Below, piece after piece: positions 1-12,820 of a DNA stretch of 64,000 bases. Every line of letters starts with the position of its first letter. The first letter of the stretch is position 1. Under the pieces are notes generated by a model. That model did not search any database, was not told the DNA's origin, and was given only the letters and a program-made list of their open reading frames with translations. Source of the stretch: Apostichopus japonicus (lineage: Eukaryota > Echinodermata > Holothuroidea > Aspidochirotida > Stichopodidae); contig NC_092571.1 of NCBI RefSeq assembly GCF_037975245.1, positions 10,797,917 through 10,861,916 on the forward strand, written 5' to 3'. The translations under genes were made by a program, and so were the position numbers.

Positions 1-330
1 TTGTGAAAAATGTTTAATTGAAAACTAATCAAATCTCGTCAATTAGTCATTTTTTGCTGCAAAATGTTCATTTGTTTACTTCATTCCATAAGAACAATTG
101 AAAAACTTTTCTGAGAAATGTTTAATTGACAACTTATCTTATCTCGTCAATTGGACATTTTTGGCAAAATGTTCAATTGTTCACTTCATTCCAATTGAGC
201 AATTGAAAAAATTTCTGCAAAATGTTTAATTGACAACTTATCGTATAACGTCAACTCAACATTTTTCTGCAAAATGTTTAATTGTTCACATCATTCCAAA
301 TGCTCAGTTGGAATGAAGTGAACAATGTTT
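1..330. repeat. Degenerate ~105-bp tandem repeat with fold-back end
   Basis: About three imperfect copies of a unit beginning AAATGTTTAATTG recur near positions 8, 117 and 220. Each copy contains the words ATGTTCAATTG and TTCACTTCATTCCAA. The last 25 bases (about 304-328) are an inverted copy of the TTCACTTCATTCCAA segment, so the block can fold back on itself. The array may start before the window. It could be the edge of a MITE or a minisatellite; no coding potential is seen. Confidence 0.7.
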
Positions 331-2086
331 TTTTTATTCATGTGAGTGATAAATAGCCCCACCCCCACCCCCAAGAAAATAATATTAAGCCCGCTAGGAA
401 AAAGCACTGTATTTTTGGGTAATTCACTATGTCGTCGAATATAATTTTCGAAAAAAAGTTTCCCCTTTGTTACATTAACATAGCTTTTTTAGTCAGTAGT
501 CTATGTAGCTTATCAAGCAGATAACTCGTACTCAGTTGCTTACTCGCTTAACCAGAGTGATTGATAAGTTTTTAAAGTGAGGGCCAGTGGTACAAATGTA
601 CCGAGAAAAGTTTGGAACAAAAGTGCAGTCGCGAAAGATAGGGTGTCTGACTGACACTGACCGTATCGTTGACGAGTATAGTGCGGGGGGGGGGGGGGTA
701 CAAGGCAGCAGTCGGAATTTTCTGGCTCCAAAACCCATCCAGTTGGAAATTCAGCCACTAAACCCCCAATCATCATGCATTAGCTACGTCCCTGTATCTA
801 GCTATACAAATTTTACACAATACACAAAACACATTCAATCCATTAGCAAAAGTGCTAGATTTAAGGTCAATTTCGCGTTTGTTAATTTAAGTCAAAAATA
901 CACTTTCTAATCACTTACAATTGTATTTAATGTATTAATTCTTCGGTAAATATCAATTAGGCTATATGCTGAGTCAATTATGGAAGTATAGAAGTCAAGA
1001 GAAATATTACATGCTTAATATCCACCCCCCCCCCACCCCTCCCCATTTATTCTCTGATTGGATTGAAATGTACTTGCAGAAGAAAAATGTTCATGCCAAA
1101 TTACTTTAATCTGGTAGAATTGATACACTTTTACCAATCTATGTGCAAAGATGTTCTATAAACTATTACTCAATACTTCATAAGATAAATTTGAAGGAGC
1201 GGAATAAAGGACCATGCGTTCTGATTGTAATTGAATGATTCATTCAGGATGTTTTCTAGAAGTTTTCTCTCGTAAAAGAGCGCTTGAACATTAGGCTCGA
1301 ACTAATTGATACCGATGTACGAGCTGACTGCCTACCGTCATTCAACGTCCATGGAATACCTTTAAAAGGCTGAGAGTTCATATTTATCATAGCGTGATTG
1401 CTCCCTTGCGTCGAACCATTAAAATTGATAGATAACTGAAATAATCTACAGCATGTTGACAGTTTAACTGCTTTTTTGCATTTGTATTCCCGAATGAATG
1501 AAATATCGGAATATCTTTCCTTCTACGAATGTCTCTGACCCACGTTAGGAGAGTTAAAGTGATATTGTTCAATGTTTGAACGTTACTGCATGTACCATTA
1601 ATTCATGGTACTTGGTAGGCCTATATAGGGGATGGTTTATTTCTTTGATTGTTTCTCCGGCTGTAAGCTTCATAAGCTTCATTGGGCTATCATGACAGTG
1701 CAAGCCTGCTACAAGCCTGCTACAGCCTTGCTACGGCCTAGCTACAGCCATAGAAAGATGCTGTCGCTTTATGCCATCGTGGTCAAATATCTGCCACATT
1801 GCAATTTTTCCCTTTTGATTAGGCTGAAATTTCGTAAGTGATTTGAGTAAGTTAAAGTGTTATATGCTAACATATCGATGAATTCGGAAGTCATTTAGAG
1901 GCTTTTTTAAATTGTAAAAACTTTCCGACAGAATTTGGCCATGTATATAGACATTCTGCCATTAATTGGAATGCACTTAAAACGAGTTCTCTCTTTTTCA
2001 TTCCTTGAGGGTCCAAAGTGCAATTTGTAATGCTACCGGTTGACACTAAACGCACGATACATAACATATGAGATGGACACTCATTT
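331..2086. other. Non-coding stretch, no gene recognised
   Basis: No exon or conserved protein is recognisable. Low-complexity items are a 14-base poly-G run at 685-698, a 10-base poly-C run at 1025-1034 and a short run of imperfect GCTACAGCCT repeats at about 1699-1750. The small open frames here have no domain features and are probably chance. Confidence 0.5.
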
Positions 2087-3990
2087 AAGAAGTGATGATG
2101 TAGTGGTCATTTAAATTGGTCAAGCACACTTTGGACCTGGCAAGACGTATTATGGTACTCTTCTACACTGTCTTAAAAAATCATATGACCCATCGGTTAG
2201 GTGGTCCAAGGCGTTCTGGTCTGGATTAGGGCCCAAAGCTTTTTCGTGGTCCCTTTTCACTCATTAAAGAAGCAATGATTTAGTGGTCATTTAAATTGGT
2301 CAAGCACGCTTTGGACCGGGCAAGACGCATTATGGTACTCTTCTACAATGTCCTTAGAGTTCATGTTAACCATCGGTTTTGTGGTCCAAAGCGTGCTGCA
2401 TGGATTAGGGCCCAAAGCTTTTTCGTGGTCCGGTTACACTCGATGATGAAGTCATGATTTAATGGTCAGTTTAATTGGTCAAGCACGCTTTGGACCGGGC
2501 AAGACGCATTATGGTACTCTTCTACAATGTCCTTAGAGTTCATGTTAACCATCGGTTTGGTGGTCCAAAGCGTGCTGCATGGATTAGGGCCCAAAGCTTT
2601 TTCGTGGTCCCGTTACACTCGATGATGAAGTAATGATTTAATGGTCAGTTTAATTGGTCAAGCACGCTTTGGACCGGGCAAGACGCATTATGGTACTCTT
2701 CTACAATGTCCTTAGAGTTCATGTTAACCATCGGTTTGGTGGTCCAAAGCGTGCTGCATGGATTAGGGCCCAAAGCTTTTTCGTGGTCCCGTTACACTCA
2801 ATGATGAAGTCATGATTTAATGGTCAGTTTAATTGGTCAAGCACGCTTTGGACCGGGCAAGACGCATTATGGTACTCTTCTACAATGTCCTTAGAGTTGA
2901 TGTTAACCATCGGTTTGGTGGTCCAAAGCGTGCTGCATGGATTAGGGCCCAAAGCTTTTTCGTGGTCCGGTTACACTCGATGATGAAGTAATGATTTAAT
3001 GGTCAGTTTAATTGGTAAAGCACGCTTTGGACCGGGCAAGACGCATTACGGTACTCTTCTACAATGTCCTTAGAGTACATGTTACCCATTGGTTAGGTGG
3101 TCCAAAGCGTGCTGCATGGATTAGGGCCCAAAGCTTTTTCGTGGTCCCGTTACACTCGATGATGAAGTAATGATTTAATGGTCATTTCAATTGGTCAAGC
3201 ACTCTTTGGACCGGGCAAGACGCATTATGGTACTCTTCTACAATGTCCTTAGAGTACATGTTACCCATTGGTTAGGTGGTCCAAGGCGTGCTGCATGGAT
3301 TAGGGCCCAAAGCTTTTTCGTGGTCCCGTTTCACTCATTAAAGAAGTAATGATTTAATGGTCATTTCAATTGGTCAAGCACTCTTTGGACCGGGCAAGAC
3401 GCATTATGGTACTCTTCTACAATGTCCTTAGAGTTAATGTTACCCATTGGTTAGGTGGTCCAAGGCGTGCTGCATGGATTAGGGCCCAAAGCTTTTTCGT
3501 GGTCCCGTTACACTCATTGAAGAAGTAATGATTTAATGGTCATTTAAATTGGTCAAGCACTCTTTGGACCGGGCAAGACGCATTATGTTACCCTTCTACA
3601 AGGTCCTCAGACTTCCCATGACCCATTGGTTGGGCGGTCCAAGGCGTGCTGGATTTGATTAGGGCCCAAATGTTTTTATTTCAGTTCCCGTTACATTTAT
3701 TTAAAAAAAAATGTTGATTTAATGGTCATTTTAATTGGTCAAGCACTCTTTGGACCGGGCAAGACGCATTATGGTATCCTTCTACAATGTGTTAAGAATT
3801 CATATGACCCATTGGGAAGGTGGTCCAAGGGGTGCTAGTCTTGATTAGGGCCTAAAGTAATTTTTTTACATTAATTTAAGAGCTGATGAAGTACTGGTCA
3901 TTTTAGTTGGTCAAAAACTATTTGGACCGGGCAAGATGCATTATGGTACCCTTCTACATAGTTATTAGAGTTCATATGACCCATGGGCCA
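2087..3990. repeat. Satellite A: ~179-bp tandem array, about 11 units
   Basis: The word TTGGTCAAGCAC marks units at 2116, 2296, 2475, 2654, 2833, 3012, 3191, 3370, 3549, 3735 and 3907, giving spacings of 180, then 179 for seven steps, then 186 and 172. Central units are nearly identical; both edge units are diverged, as is usual for satellites. Each central unit contains a perfect 15-bp inverted repeat (AGCACGCTTTGGACC at 2482-2496 and its complement at 2562-2576). No open frame persists through the array. It shares no visible sequence with the other 179-bp satellite in this window. Confidence 0.93.
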
Positions 3991-6754
3991 TAGATAAACC
4001 TCTTTCCACGACCATATGTTGAACATCTTGTAAGAAAGCTTTTGTCTTGCCAGAGGTGTTACGTCGATACCATTGTCGAATACGTAACTGAATCGGTAGC
4101 AGTTACTCATTCGCGAATGTCGAACGAGGCACGGGGAATAAGTATCTAACTTCACACCGGTACTATTCAAAATCTATTTTGTGATCGGCACTACCAGTCA
4201 GAAATCAGACTGCGACTTTTGACCGTTATTTCGCAATCATTAAACACTTCGCAAAAGCGGTGAAATGCATTGTGGGAGCTTAGTCCATCACTACATTTCA
4301 GTACACTGCAGCTTGGATATCGTCTGAAAATCCGTTTTAATACATATTCATAGAGCAGCAATCGAATTGCTTGAACCAAAACATTGAAGAAAAGAAGTTA
4401 AATATTCATTAAATATCTGTTTGCGACGATGTCGGACTCACGATGTGGATGAAATTCGGAAATTTCTTCGCCCCGGCTTGAAAAATAAAAACGAAACGTG
4501 AGTAAAAACCTTTCATCTTTCGAATTGCACATTTTCCGTTTTCAAGAAGGTACAACCTCCATCGTCCGGTCAATGGTATAAAACAAATTGAACAATGATT
4601 TTGGGCTAAATTCGGAGTTGTTCCAGCATTCTGGGTTGAATTAAAGTGACATTTGTAAGGTTGCTCTTGATCACCGGCATCAACGTATCCTATCGTGGTT
4701 AATTGAATATGTACATGTGTATGCGCATTACCATAGTGTGTAGCCTAGGGTTATAGTTTTAAGTATTCTACAGTACAGTGTATTCATATTACGGGACCTT
4801 GTGTTTATGAATGATGTTAGACATTGTTTACGAATACAATGTCGTTTCCTTGAATTTTAGGGTAGTGCTAGTACTGTAGTGACCGAGCAGTAGGACCCTA
4901 CAGTACAACTACACAATACTAGGCCTATACTGGTAATTTTAAGTTTACTACTGACTTCTGCCACTGGTGGTTGTCAGCAATGGCAATACCTTCATACCAG
5001 CCCAGCTACTAGTAGTATTCAAGTACTAGTACATATAATAGTACTTGAAAATTAAAAAGCTTACATTGAAAAAAAGGTACTGCCTTGGTCGGCTCTGGTT
5101 AGTACTAAGTAGTTTTACCATTGTGTGATTTAATCCGGTGTACCTAGATACATAGGTTGGTCGAGTCAGTGACAGGTTCTGCACTGAACATTGGTTCTGC
5201 ACTGAATTTTTGTACATTGTTCGCAACACATTTTGGTAGTATCCTTTTGTGTGTGAATTCATATTGCACTTATTTTTTGGGGGGGTTGTGCATGTGCCCA
5301 TTTCACTTTGTTTCAAAGTTCTTCAACTTGTACTGTTGTATGTCTCTGTCATTTTCAGAGAGAAAATGCATTTACAAGTTCCACTACAATGTTACGTAAT
5401 ATGGGCTTGTTGCAACTAATCTCTGCCTGTTGCATTTAAAAGCAATGTGAAGTCATTCGTCATGTGACTCTAAATATTGTCTCCTATTATCCAATGTTCT
5501 GTTAATATTTATTTTTGTTTTCTTTTATTTTCAGGACTCTTTCTGCATCTGCGGGTTGGATTCTCCTTTGTGGGCAGTTGGGATATAGTACATGCATCGA
5601 TATTCGAGACAATTGTAGCCTGCAATTATTTCAAGTTGCTTCCTTAATGTGTTTTTTTTTTTACATTATTCACAGTTTCAACAAATATGCATGTGTAAAA
5701 TAAAAACCCCACCATATTATCTTCATTGTCATACATCATGTGGCAAATATTGATGCAATTGCATGTGGTTGTTTTTGTAGGTCCAGGTTGAAATAATGTT
5801 GCGGTGGAATGGAAAGTCAATTGTGCATCTTTTGTTCCTTGCAGAAAGTACACGAACCTAAGCATTCAATAAGGCTCAAGTTGATTTTTGTGTTTATGCA
5901 TATGTGACACCTACCTTTGATAATTCACTCTGTAGACACAATCTAATGGGTAAAAGTGACCTGTTTTTGTTGCTTTGTCACAGGGTCAAACCTGACAAAT
6001 TTCAAATAATGACAAGTCGTGGTACTCATCATGAATACTAATGAGGCCACAATTTCAAAGTTAATGTTTCAAAAATATAGTCCCAGCAATTGGTCTAACT
6101 GCATTGAGACATTGTGGTTGTTGGTCGATGACAGGTAAATGATAATATTTGGTATATTGATTATGTATATTAATGAGGGGATGTGGCTAAATACTAAGAT
6201 TGGGTGGCCCATTAACCCTATACAGTAATATGGCATTTGTTCACCAAGGTATAATAGATATTTTAATTAAAGCTTGTTTCAACAGACTACTAATCAAGTC
6301 ATTTCCAGTCAAGAGTGTAAAGTAATGTGTTAATTCACATACAATTTTTTCCAAGTCAGATCAATTTGCTGGTCCTTGCAAAAACGCAAGTGGAGAAATT
6401 GTGAAAGTTTTGCTATCGCACAGGTTGTTACACTGTTACTTCACCCTGAATTTTCTTGTTACATATTTGCTGACACCTCATCTTAATGTGCTTGCTAAGA
6501 ACAGTGGTACAATGCTAAAGTCAGTTTTGTCAATCTCACTCCATTAACTTACCAAACAATGTTTTTCATGAGTGTTTGTTCATTGAGCATGAAATGTTGC
6601 CTTTCCTTTGGCCATATCAAAACAGTTTATTGAAGCCATAGTCATCGAATTCTTTCAATCAAAATTTCATTTCACCTTTTAACTTACATTTATGGAAAAG
6701 CGTCTTTAAACTGTATCTGTTGTGTTGCTTTGAAGTGTTTCGAATGATTTCTAA
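3991..6754. other. Non-coding stretch, no gene recognised
   Basis: AT-rich, with several CAGTACTG, ACTAGTA and AGGCCTA words. A good-looking splice acceptor (TTTTATTTTCAG ending near 5534) precedes a short open segment, but none of its three translations resembles a known protein, so it is not called as an exon. Nothing else is supportable. Confidence 0.45.
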
Positions 6755-6979
6755 AGGTAGTCAGTATAGGCCCCAAATTATGGCACGCTATAATTGCTCG
6801 AAGTTTTCAAAAAGTACTTTCCTTGAGGTCTTTACTCTTCGAATTGTTCTCAGACATTTTGAGGAACAAACAAGGTGACTGAATGTCCCAGTGAGGAAAA
6901 ATACAAATAGTTTAAGAATTTTGACAAAGGTGACCATACTTGAATATCTAGCATAATTGTGGCAAATACAGCATGGTAA
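6755..6979 (+). mobile_element. TTAA-type MITE, copy 1
   Basis: This segment is a diverged reverse-complement relative of 11407-11648. It starts AGGTAGTCAGTATAGG after CTAA, a degraded TTAA target, and ends near CAGCATGGTAAC. Shared internal words include AGTACTTTCC, AGGTCTTTAC and GGTGACCATA. The ends are imperfect inverted repeats. It is non-coding. piggyBac- or Kolobok-type elements use TTAA targets, so one of these is the likely source, but no transposase is present to decide. Confidence 0.65.
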
Positions 6980-8554
6980 CATTATTTTTTATGTGTTTCA
7001 AATCAATTTAAAATTGAGGTTTTCTAATGAGCAACTATCAAAAGTATAGTGTGTTCATATATTAGATGAACAACACCTTAGTACAAACTACTAAGTATTG
7101 CTTAACCTCTTCTCTAATTTTTAACAAGTAATTCTTTTAAGGTTTCTTTTAACATTTTTTTTAAGGCGATCAGTCTTTCAGGTAAAAGTAATTTTCCTCC
7201 AATAAAAGAGAAATTCCTTTACAATTGGTATTCTATTTGATTCTTTGTTTGTCAAAGGTGTCAGAAATTGGATCTTGTACCTCATACCACATGTCCTTAA
7301 GACTAATAATATTTACAGCTCCTTAAAGACAAACATGCTATTCTGCTCCTCTGTACCTTTAATTGCAGTCTCTTGCAAGAAAGTGATTACAGTTATGCAG
7401 TTGCACATACTTATCCATCACCATGCAAGTTATGCAACAGGCGGATACCTCCTGTGGGTGGGGGGGGGGTGGGGATTGTTCCTATCAATATACTTTGACT
7501 TCACCTCTCATGGGATACTAAGGAATATGCAGTGCAATGTTACTATGATAAGGCTAAGCACATGCAGAGAAATTAATTCGCGATAGTAACCACACCCCCA
7601 CTCTTTGAATTGCATGCTCAAGGTTTCAGAAAGGGTGTGATGTAATATGCTAAGCACATCACTTGTGTGAGATCACCCACCACCTCCCCCAGCACACACC
7701 ATCGTTGAAACGTGCAATTGAAACCAAACCAGGTGATTGAGCATCGGCTGCTACGTAGTGCTTATGAATATCCCTACGAACCGTGGAAACGAGTTGAATG
7801 TAGAGCTGGATCATATGATGCTAACTTCTATACAAATTCAGTCATCACTGAATTTTGTCTAACATCACTCGGTGCCGTGTGGACTGAATTTTGACCGGTT
7901 GTTTTCTAGCAACCTGAAATTTTACGAATGTTTTCATTTGTGGTATGGATTTATCCAAGCAAAAACCTATTACATCTGCTAAAATCGATCGAAGTATGTA
8001 CACTGGCTTCTGTGTTGTTGCATTCCAGCGCATACGCTGTGTTAAATGTATAGCTGTATATAGGATGCTAACTTGTTGAAATTTCAAAGATGGCGGCCCA
8101 ACATCACCCGCGAGCATTGGAGACATGTGAAATGAATCGTGATCGGCCGTTTTCAAGCAGACTGTGATAATTGACGGATGTTTCTGTGTTTGGAATGAAA
8201 TTATCTAACTGTTTGTGAACATTTGGCGTTTGTTCCGGTATTTTAAGTCTTTTATGAGTCGATTTCATGATCGGTCGCTATGGCTTTTGGAGCCGTGACC
8301 TAAATATCACCTGTAATTTAGCGGATTTCCTGTGAGTATTTCTGTTCGAATTTATCGCTAGTGGTAAGTCAGAAACCTTTTTATCTTAGTTTCCAGGTTC
8401 AGTAGACATTTGAATGAGGTTTTAATGAAAACAACACATTTATTTCAACATTTATTTCTCGTCTCTCAGTGAACGATTACCGCCGAAATTCAAAATGTGT
8501 GACGTCACCAAAGCTTAATAAATTCCGGCGAACCTTGGGTCTGCTTCCCAACTG
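6980..8554. other. Non-coding stretch with a YY1-like motif and weak ~250-bp repeats
   Basis: No gene recognised. AAAGATGGCGGC at about 8088-8099 matches the YY1 motif common around animal transcription starts. GATCGGTCG/GACCGGTTG-type segments followed by TTTCTGTG/TTTTCATTTG recur near 7890, 8138 and 8269, suggesting an old degenerate tandem repeat. TGTGACGTCACC near 8500 contains a CRE core. A G-rich run lies near 7457-7472. Confidence 0.4.
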
Positions 8555-8665
8555 TACGGCGTTGTCACAGAATGTTAGCACCAATCAAAATAGATCTCAG
8601 AGAAGATTTAGGGTTTCAGCCAATCGCAGGCATTTCCTGGATGAACAACATGTCTGCGCCCTTAT
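8555..8665 (+). repeat. Dispersed repeat, inverted partner of 22714-22815
   Basis: The segment with GTTAGCACCAATCAAAATAG, GGTTTCAGCCAATCGC and ACATGTCTGCGCCC is the reverse complement, with substitutions, of 22714-22815. About 100 bp align without large gaps. Both copies carry two CCAAT words. It may be a small MITE, or a promoter-like duplicated segment; no TSD was identified. Confidence 0.7.
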
Positions 8666-9090
8666 GCCGACCCCGGTTTCAGTGGTGTACATGGAATTAC
8701 GTTAGTAATAGCCGAGGCCTATACTTACAGTCACTTTATCAACCAAACAAGTGAAGCCTTCAGTTCCTGTTTTTGATATGAACGCAATGCATGTGTGCCC
8801 GGTGACTGTGTTGAGGACTACCAAGTAAAAGTGGTCGGATTTGCACAGAATAATGTTATTGCGTTACTTGACAAGTCGTCCATATGACTTCAAGTTACAC
8901 ACAGAGTGAGACTGGAGTAGGCTAGGCCCTTATAATTAAATAGGCAAAGGCCTAGCACTTAAGTTTATGTTAACGTTTACAGCTCATATAGCATCTGCAC
9001 CTTATTATCTGAAAACGAAATTCATGATGAGGGACGTGTTGAAGATTCGTGTGGATCTTCCAGGCAGGTTGGTCTAGGCTTTATAATGTT
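8666..9090. other. Non-coding stretch, nothing recognised
   Basis: AT-rich sequence with AGGCCTA-type words and no exon, repeat or RNA signal that I can support. Confidence 0.4.
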
Positions 9091-9368
9091 GGCCGTGGCT
9101 ATTCTTACGACTAGTCGTAACAATAATTTATTAACTATTCTTACGACATTGGCGAATTCATGCGCTATGAAGTAAATAAAGCAACTTCGCATGTAGTAGC
9201 GGTAACCCTTACCCCTAACCTAACCCTAACCCAACCCCTAACTGGGAAATATTGTTACTCCTAGTCGTAAAAATAGTACTCCTAGTCGTAAAAATAGCTG
9301 CGTTAAAGGAACTGCGCATGCGTGAAAGGGAATTATTGTTACGACTAGTCGTAAGAATAGCCACTTTG
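9091..9368. mobile_element. MITE with palindromic TIRs and telomere-like interior
   Basis: Perfect terminal inverted repeats of about 33 bp start at GTGGCTATTCTTACGACTAG (from 9095) and end at its complement (to 9364). Each TIR contains the 16-bp palindrome TTACGACTAGTCGTAA. The 9-bp word TATAATGTT flanks the unit on both sides (9082-9090 and 9369-9377) and is the probable TSD, with four non-matching bases between TSD and TIR at each end. Two further CTAGTCGTAAAAATAG copies lie inside. It has no coding capacity. A 9-bp TSD suggests a Mutator-like origin (inference). Confidence 0.8.
9204..9243. repeat. Telomere-like CCCTAA-rich patch
   Basis: About 40 bases of imperfect (CCCTAA)n, read as CCCTTACCCCTAACC, CTAACCCTAACCC and CAACCCCTAAC. 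They sit inside the palindromic MITE. Animal telomeres are usually (TTAGGG)n. The patch is too short and degenerate to be a telomere and is best called an interstitial telomere-like sequence carried by the MITE. Confidence 0.7.
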
Positions 9369-11406
9369 TATAATGTTTCTTCTCCAGTCCTAATTTTGTT
9401 CAAACAAGAGGATATTAATTATTCCTATTTCCCCATGATATTTCAGAAATAGGCCTATGGTAGATTTGAAGACAAACAATGGTCTGTTTGAGATATTGAA
9501 ATGCACATTTGGTCTCCAACTGTGTAAACTCATTGAACTTCAATAGGCCTGTACATGTTATGATATTCGTTGTAAATTGTGATTGGCCTTTAATAACATT
9601 GTCGGCAAAAAAACATTTTTACAGGTTGCACAAGATTATTCTTTCCCTGATGAAGTCTTCTCAAAATCTGTGGGCTGTGTGGGATGCAAATTGCAATGTA
9701 TTCTCCATATAGTGAAGATTTACTCCACATCCATGACTGATTCATCATATTCATACATTCATCCCCCTGCTGATGGTTTTCCAAAGTTTCATTCCCCATG
9801 TGTGGCAATTGTATTGAGGGACGATTTGACATTCAACTCCAAAATTGGACTTCAGTTTTTAAATTCCAGGTGCTAGAAACATAGACCAAATTGATTTCTT
9901 TCTTTTTGGAACTTGTTAGGCCATTATATAATCTGTTCTGGTGATGCAGAATTCATTCAGCAGGTGGTTCAATTCCATCAACAGATATCATACAGCCAAA
10001 CAGTTTCCAAAAAGAAGGTCAAGTATTCGGCACCATCATGAGACTTGTAACAAAAGGAATTACAGGAGTTTTCAGTGGCAAAGCTCTCTTGAATTTCCTC
10101 ACATTGTCTACTGTACATAGGAATTTTCTCTGTGATAATCTCGCTTTCTATTGCCCATCACTCTACACAGCAAATGTGAATGGTAGGGGTAATTTTAATG
10201 TAATCATGACTTCACTATAGACCATCCACTGGTGTTCCAATGAAAGACTCAAAATGAGTTGTTAGCTCGGCAGCTAACTTCAGTTTAAACAACAACAAAA
10301 ACTGTTAAAAGGAACATGTTTGGATGGTGCCATCTCATATCTTGGAACTACTGGAACAGATAACTAATATATATATTTATATATAGAGAAGAACAGCTCT
10401 CAGCAAACTGGTTAGCCATGTGTATGGAAATATCTGTAGTAAGTGGACCTGCAGTTTCCCACCGGGATGCTCTGTAGGCCCATATGTTTAAACAAAAGAT
10501 ATTTTTATTACACACATAGGCATACATTTCTCATCAGAAACTATGAAGTTGTGCAAATTGTTGAACTATGCAAATATTACAGCATGTTGTCATGGCTGAG
10601 CTAACAATGGATGTTTTTGAGCACCTCTCGTCAAGCCAATGTGTTCATAAGCACCATTAGATGACTGCATGGAAATAAACCCATATTTTCACTTGTAATC
10701 CATTTGTGCTTAACTTTGCAACTCACCACCCCAGATAAAGTTATAATGAACAATATTCATCTTGTATAATGTTCTCCAAATTTCTCCCACTTAGTATTTG
10801 CTATTCTGTGTTCCCCAGTTTTCCATTAAGGACATGCATTAGTCACTGATTCACATATTATCTGTCTAATTTTTGTCCATTTTAAGGCACTGTACCACCC
10901 CAGAAGTGTTTAATACTGAAACTGGTAAATGGAAAGTGGTGGACACAGCATACATAAGCCTATGGAGGAACATTACCTCAAAAAGTGCAGGTACTTTATG
11001 AATAATTGGATTCATATCCACATACTGTATAGTTAATGTTGTGCATAGTGAGTGTGTCTGTAAAACTAGAAGGTGAGGTTGATCTCATATAGAATGGTAT
11101 ATCAAGGCAGTGTCCAGTAAAAAGGAGACTTCAACTGCAATAGCAATTATCTCTTGATAATATATTACAAAATGACAATATGTGAGGAAGTGAGTGGGGT
11201 GGGAATTGGGGACAGCATAATGAACACATAAATTGGTATCACTGTTCCTGTGGCTATGTAAAGGTCTCTTGGAATTTCTTTATATTCTTGCAAGGAAAAA
11301 GTTAATGAGTAAAATGTTTATGCAATACAGAGGCCCGGTAAAGAAAGTAGATATGCATTGAGAGTGTTTCAAGTATATCACTAATTCCAGGTGGGGTTCC
11401 TCTTAA
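9369..11406. other. Non-coding stretch, no gene recognised
   Basis: AT-rich intergenic or intronic sequence. Open frames up to about 97 codons near 9583-9876 show no domain, codon pattern or splice context I can defend. A short (AT)n run occurs near 10365-10384. Confidence 0.45.
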
Positions 11407-11648
11407 AGGTATGCTATAATGGCCCCAAATATGCTAGATATTCAAATATGGTCACCTTTGGTCAAAATTATTAAACTTTTTTTTATTACAAACTTTGAGG
11501 AAATTTCCTAACTGGGACATTTAGTCATCTTGTGTGTCCTTAGCAATTTCTTAGAACAGTTTGTATAGTAAAGACCTCCAGGAAAGTACTTTTTGAAAAC
11601 TTCTAGCAGTTATAACATGCTATAATTTGGGACCTATACTGACTACCT
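11407..11648 (-). mobile_element. TTAA-type MITE, copy 2 (242 bp)
   Basis: The unit is bounded by TTAA on both sides (11403-11406 and 11649-11652). Its ends AGGTATGCTATAATGGCC and the complement of GACTACCT form imperfect inverted repeats. It is the reverse complement of 6755-6979, which confirms a mobile family. It is non-coding and probably moved in trans by a piggyBac- or Kolobok-like transposase (inference from the TTAA target). Confidence 0.78.
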
Positions 11649-12607
11649 TTAAAGCCAAAAGTTTGCTAATCTCTGTGCCAAAATACCCCCAAAAGTATGG
11701 ACAAGTATTGTTATTCTATAGTGGCTGACACTGGGAACCACCACCTGTCAGTCAGAACTTTGTAGTACTTTAGGGTGGAGGTTGAGGGGGTGGGGGTATC
11801 TGAGAGGTGTTGCCAATTAGAAGCATAAACACAGTATGTCTTCTGGGAAACAATATTCTTGATAGGGTTACAAGCAAATCATTTAAAACAAAGAAGAAAT
11901 GGAAAAATAGAGACTTAACTTTAAACATGAAGGTAACCTATGGGTTTTCTCTCCTGACCAATGCAGTAAGTACAAGGCACCTCTCAGTATGTGAAATGAC
12001 TGTGTTTATCTAATGGTTTTAATTTGTTCTTTTTTAATTGAGAACTAGCCATCCATCATAGCATCATCATAGCATATGAGTAAGAGTATAAACTTCTAGA
12101 AATAATTAAAAATTCATTGATTTCAATGCTTCATACTCATGGTTTCGTGGGCAAAGACTTTGTGTAATACCCTGTCATACCCAGGACACCTTGAAGCAGG
12201 AGCCACGACAAAGCAAAAACATGAGAAATGATCTGCAGAAAGTTATGAACAGTTGTTGATTTTTTTTTTTAACTTCCTGATATCTACAAAATATATTGTA
12301 TTGCTTCCTAACTATTCGTTTATTTTACTACATTTTATTCATGAAGGCACCAATTCAATGCAAAGTGTGTTTCTTGAAATGCCTCGACGATGGAAACAGT
12401 GCTGACAACATCTGAAGTACGGTGGTTTGGAGCATTCAGTGTTTATGTGGTCCAAGCATGTAACAGCATTTGTTGAGTGAAATAGTGAACCATAATAACT
12501 TGCACACATCCACTAAGAAAAGCGGAGGGGTGAGGTGGGGAGGGTGGGCGGGTCGAGAGTTTCAGGTACATCAATCCATGGGCAACTTAATGTATAAATG
12601 CCTTAAA
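11649..12607. other. Non-coding stretch, nothing recognised
   Basis: No supportable gene, RNA or mobile element. A G-rich segment (GGGGGTGGGGG) lies near 11787. Confidence 0.4.
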
Positions 12608-12820
12608 TATTATTATTCATCATCATTCTTATTGTTATTATTATTATTGTTGTTTTTGTTACTATGATTACTATTATTATTATTGTCATTATCATCATTC
12701 TTATTATTATTGTTGTTGTTACTATTATTATCGTCATCATCATCGTTATCATGATTATTATTATTATTATTATTATTGGAAAATCGTTGTTGTCATCATT
12801 ATTACTATTATTAAGTCTTC
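12608..12820. repeat. Imperfect (ATT/ATC/GTT)n trinucleotide microsatellite
   Basis: About 200 bases of interspersed TTA, TCA and TTG triplets with a pure (ATT)n run near 12757-12776. It yields artificial leucine- and isoleucine-rich translations that should not be annotated as protein. Confidence 0.9.

Noticed and set aside
5515-5703. Possible exon after a strong TTTTATTTTCAG acceptor
   Set aside because: None of the three frames gives a recognisable protein and no convincing donor follows.
9204-9243. True telomere or chromosome end
   Set aside because: Only about 40 degenerate bases, internal to a MITE with intact sequence on both sides.
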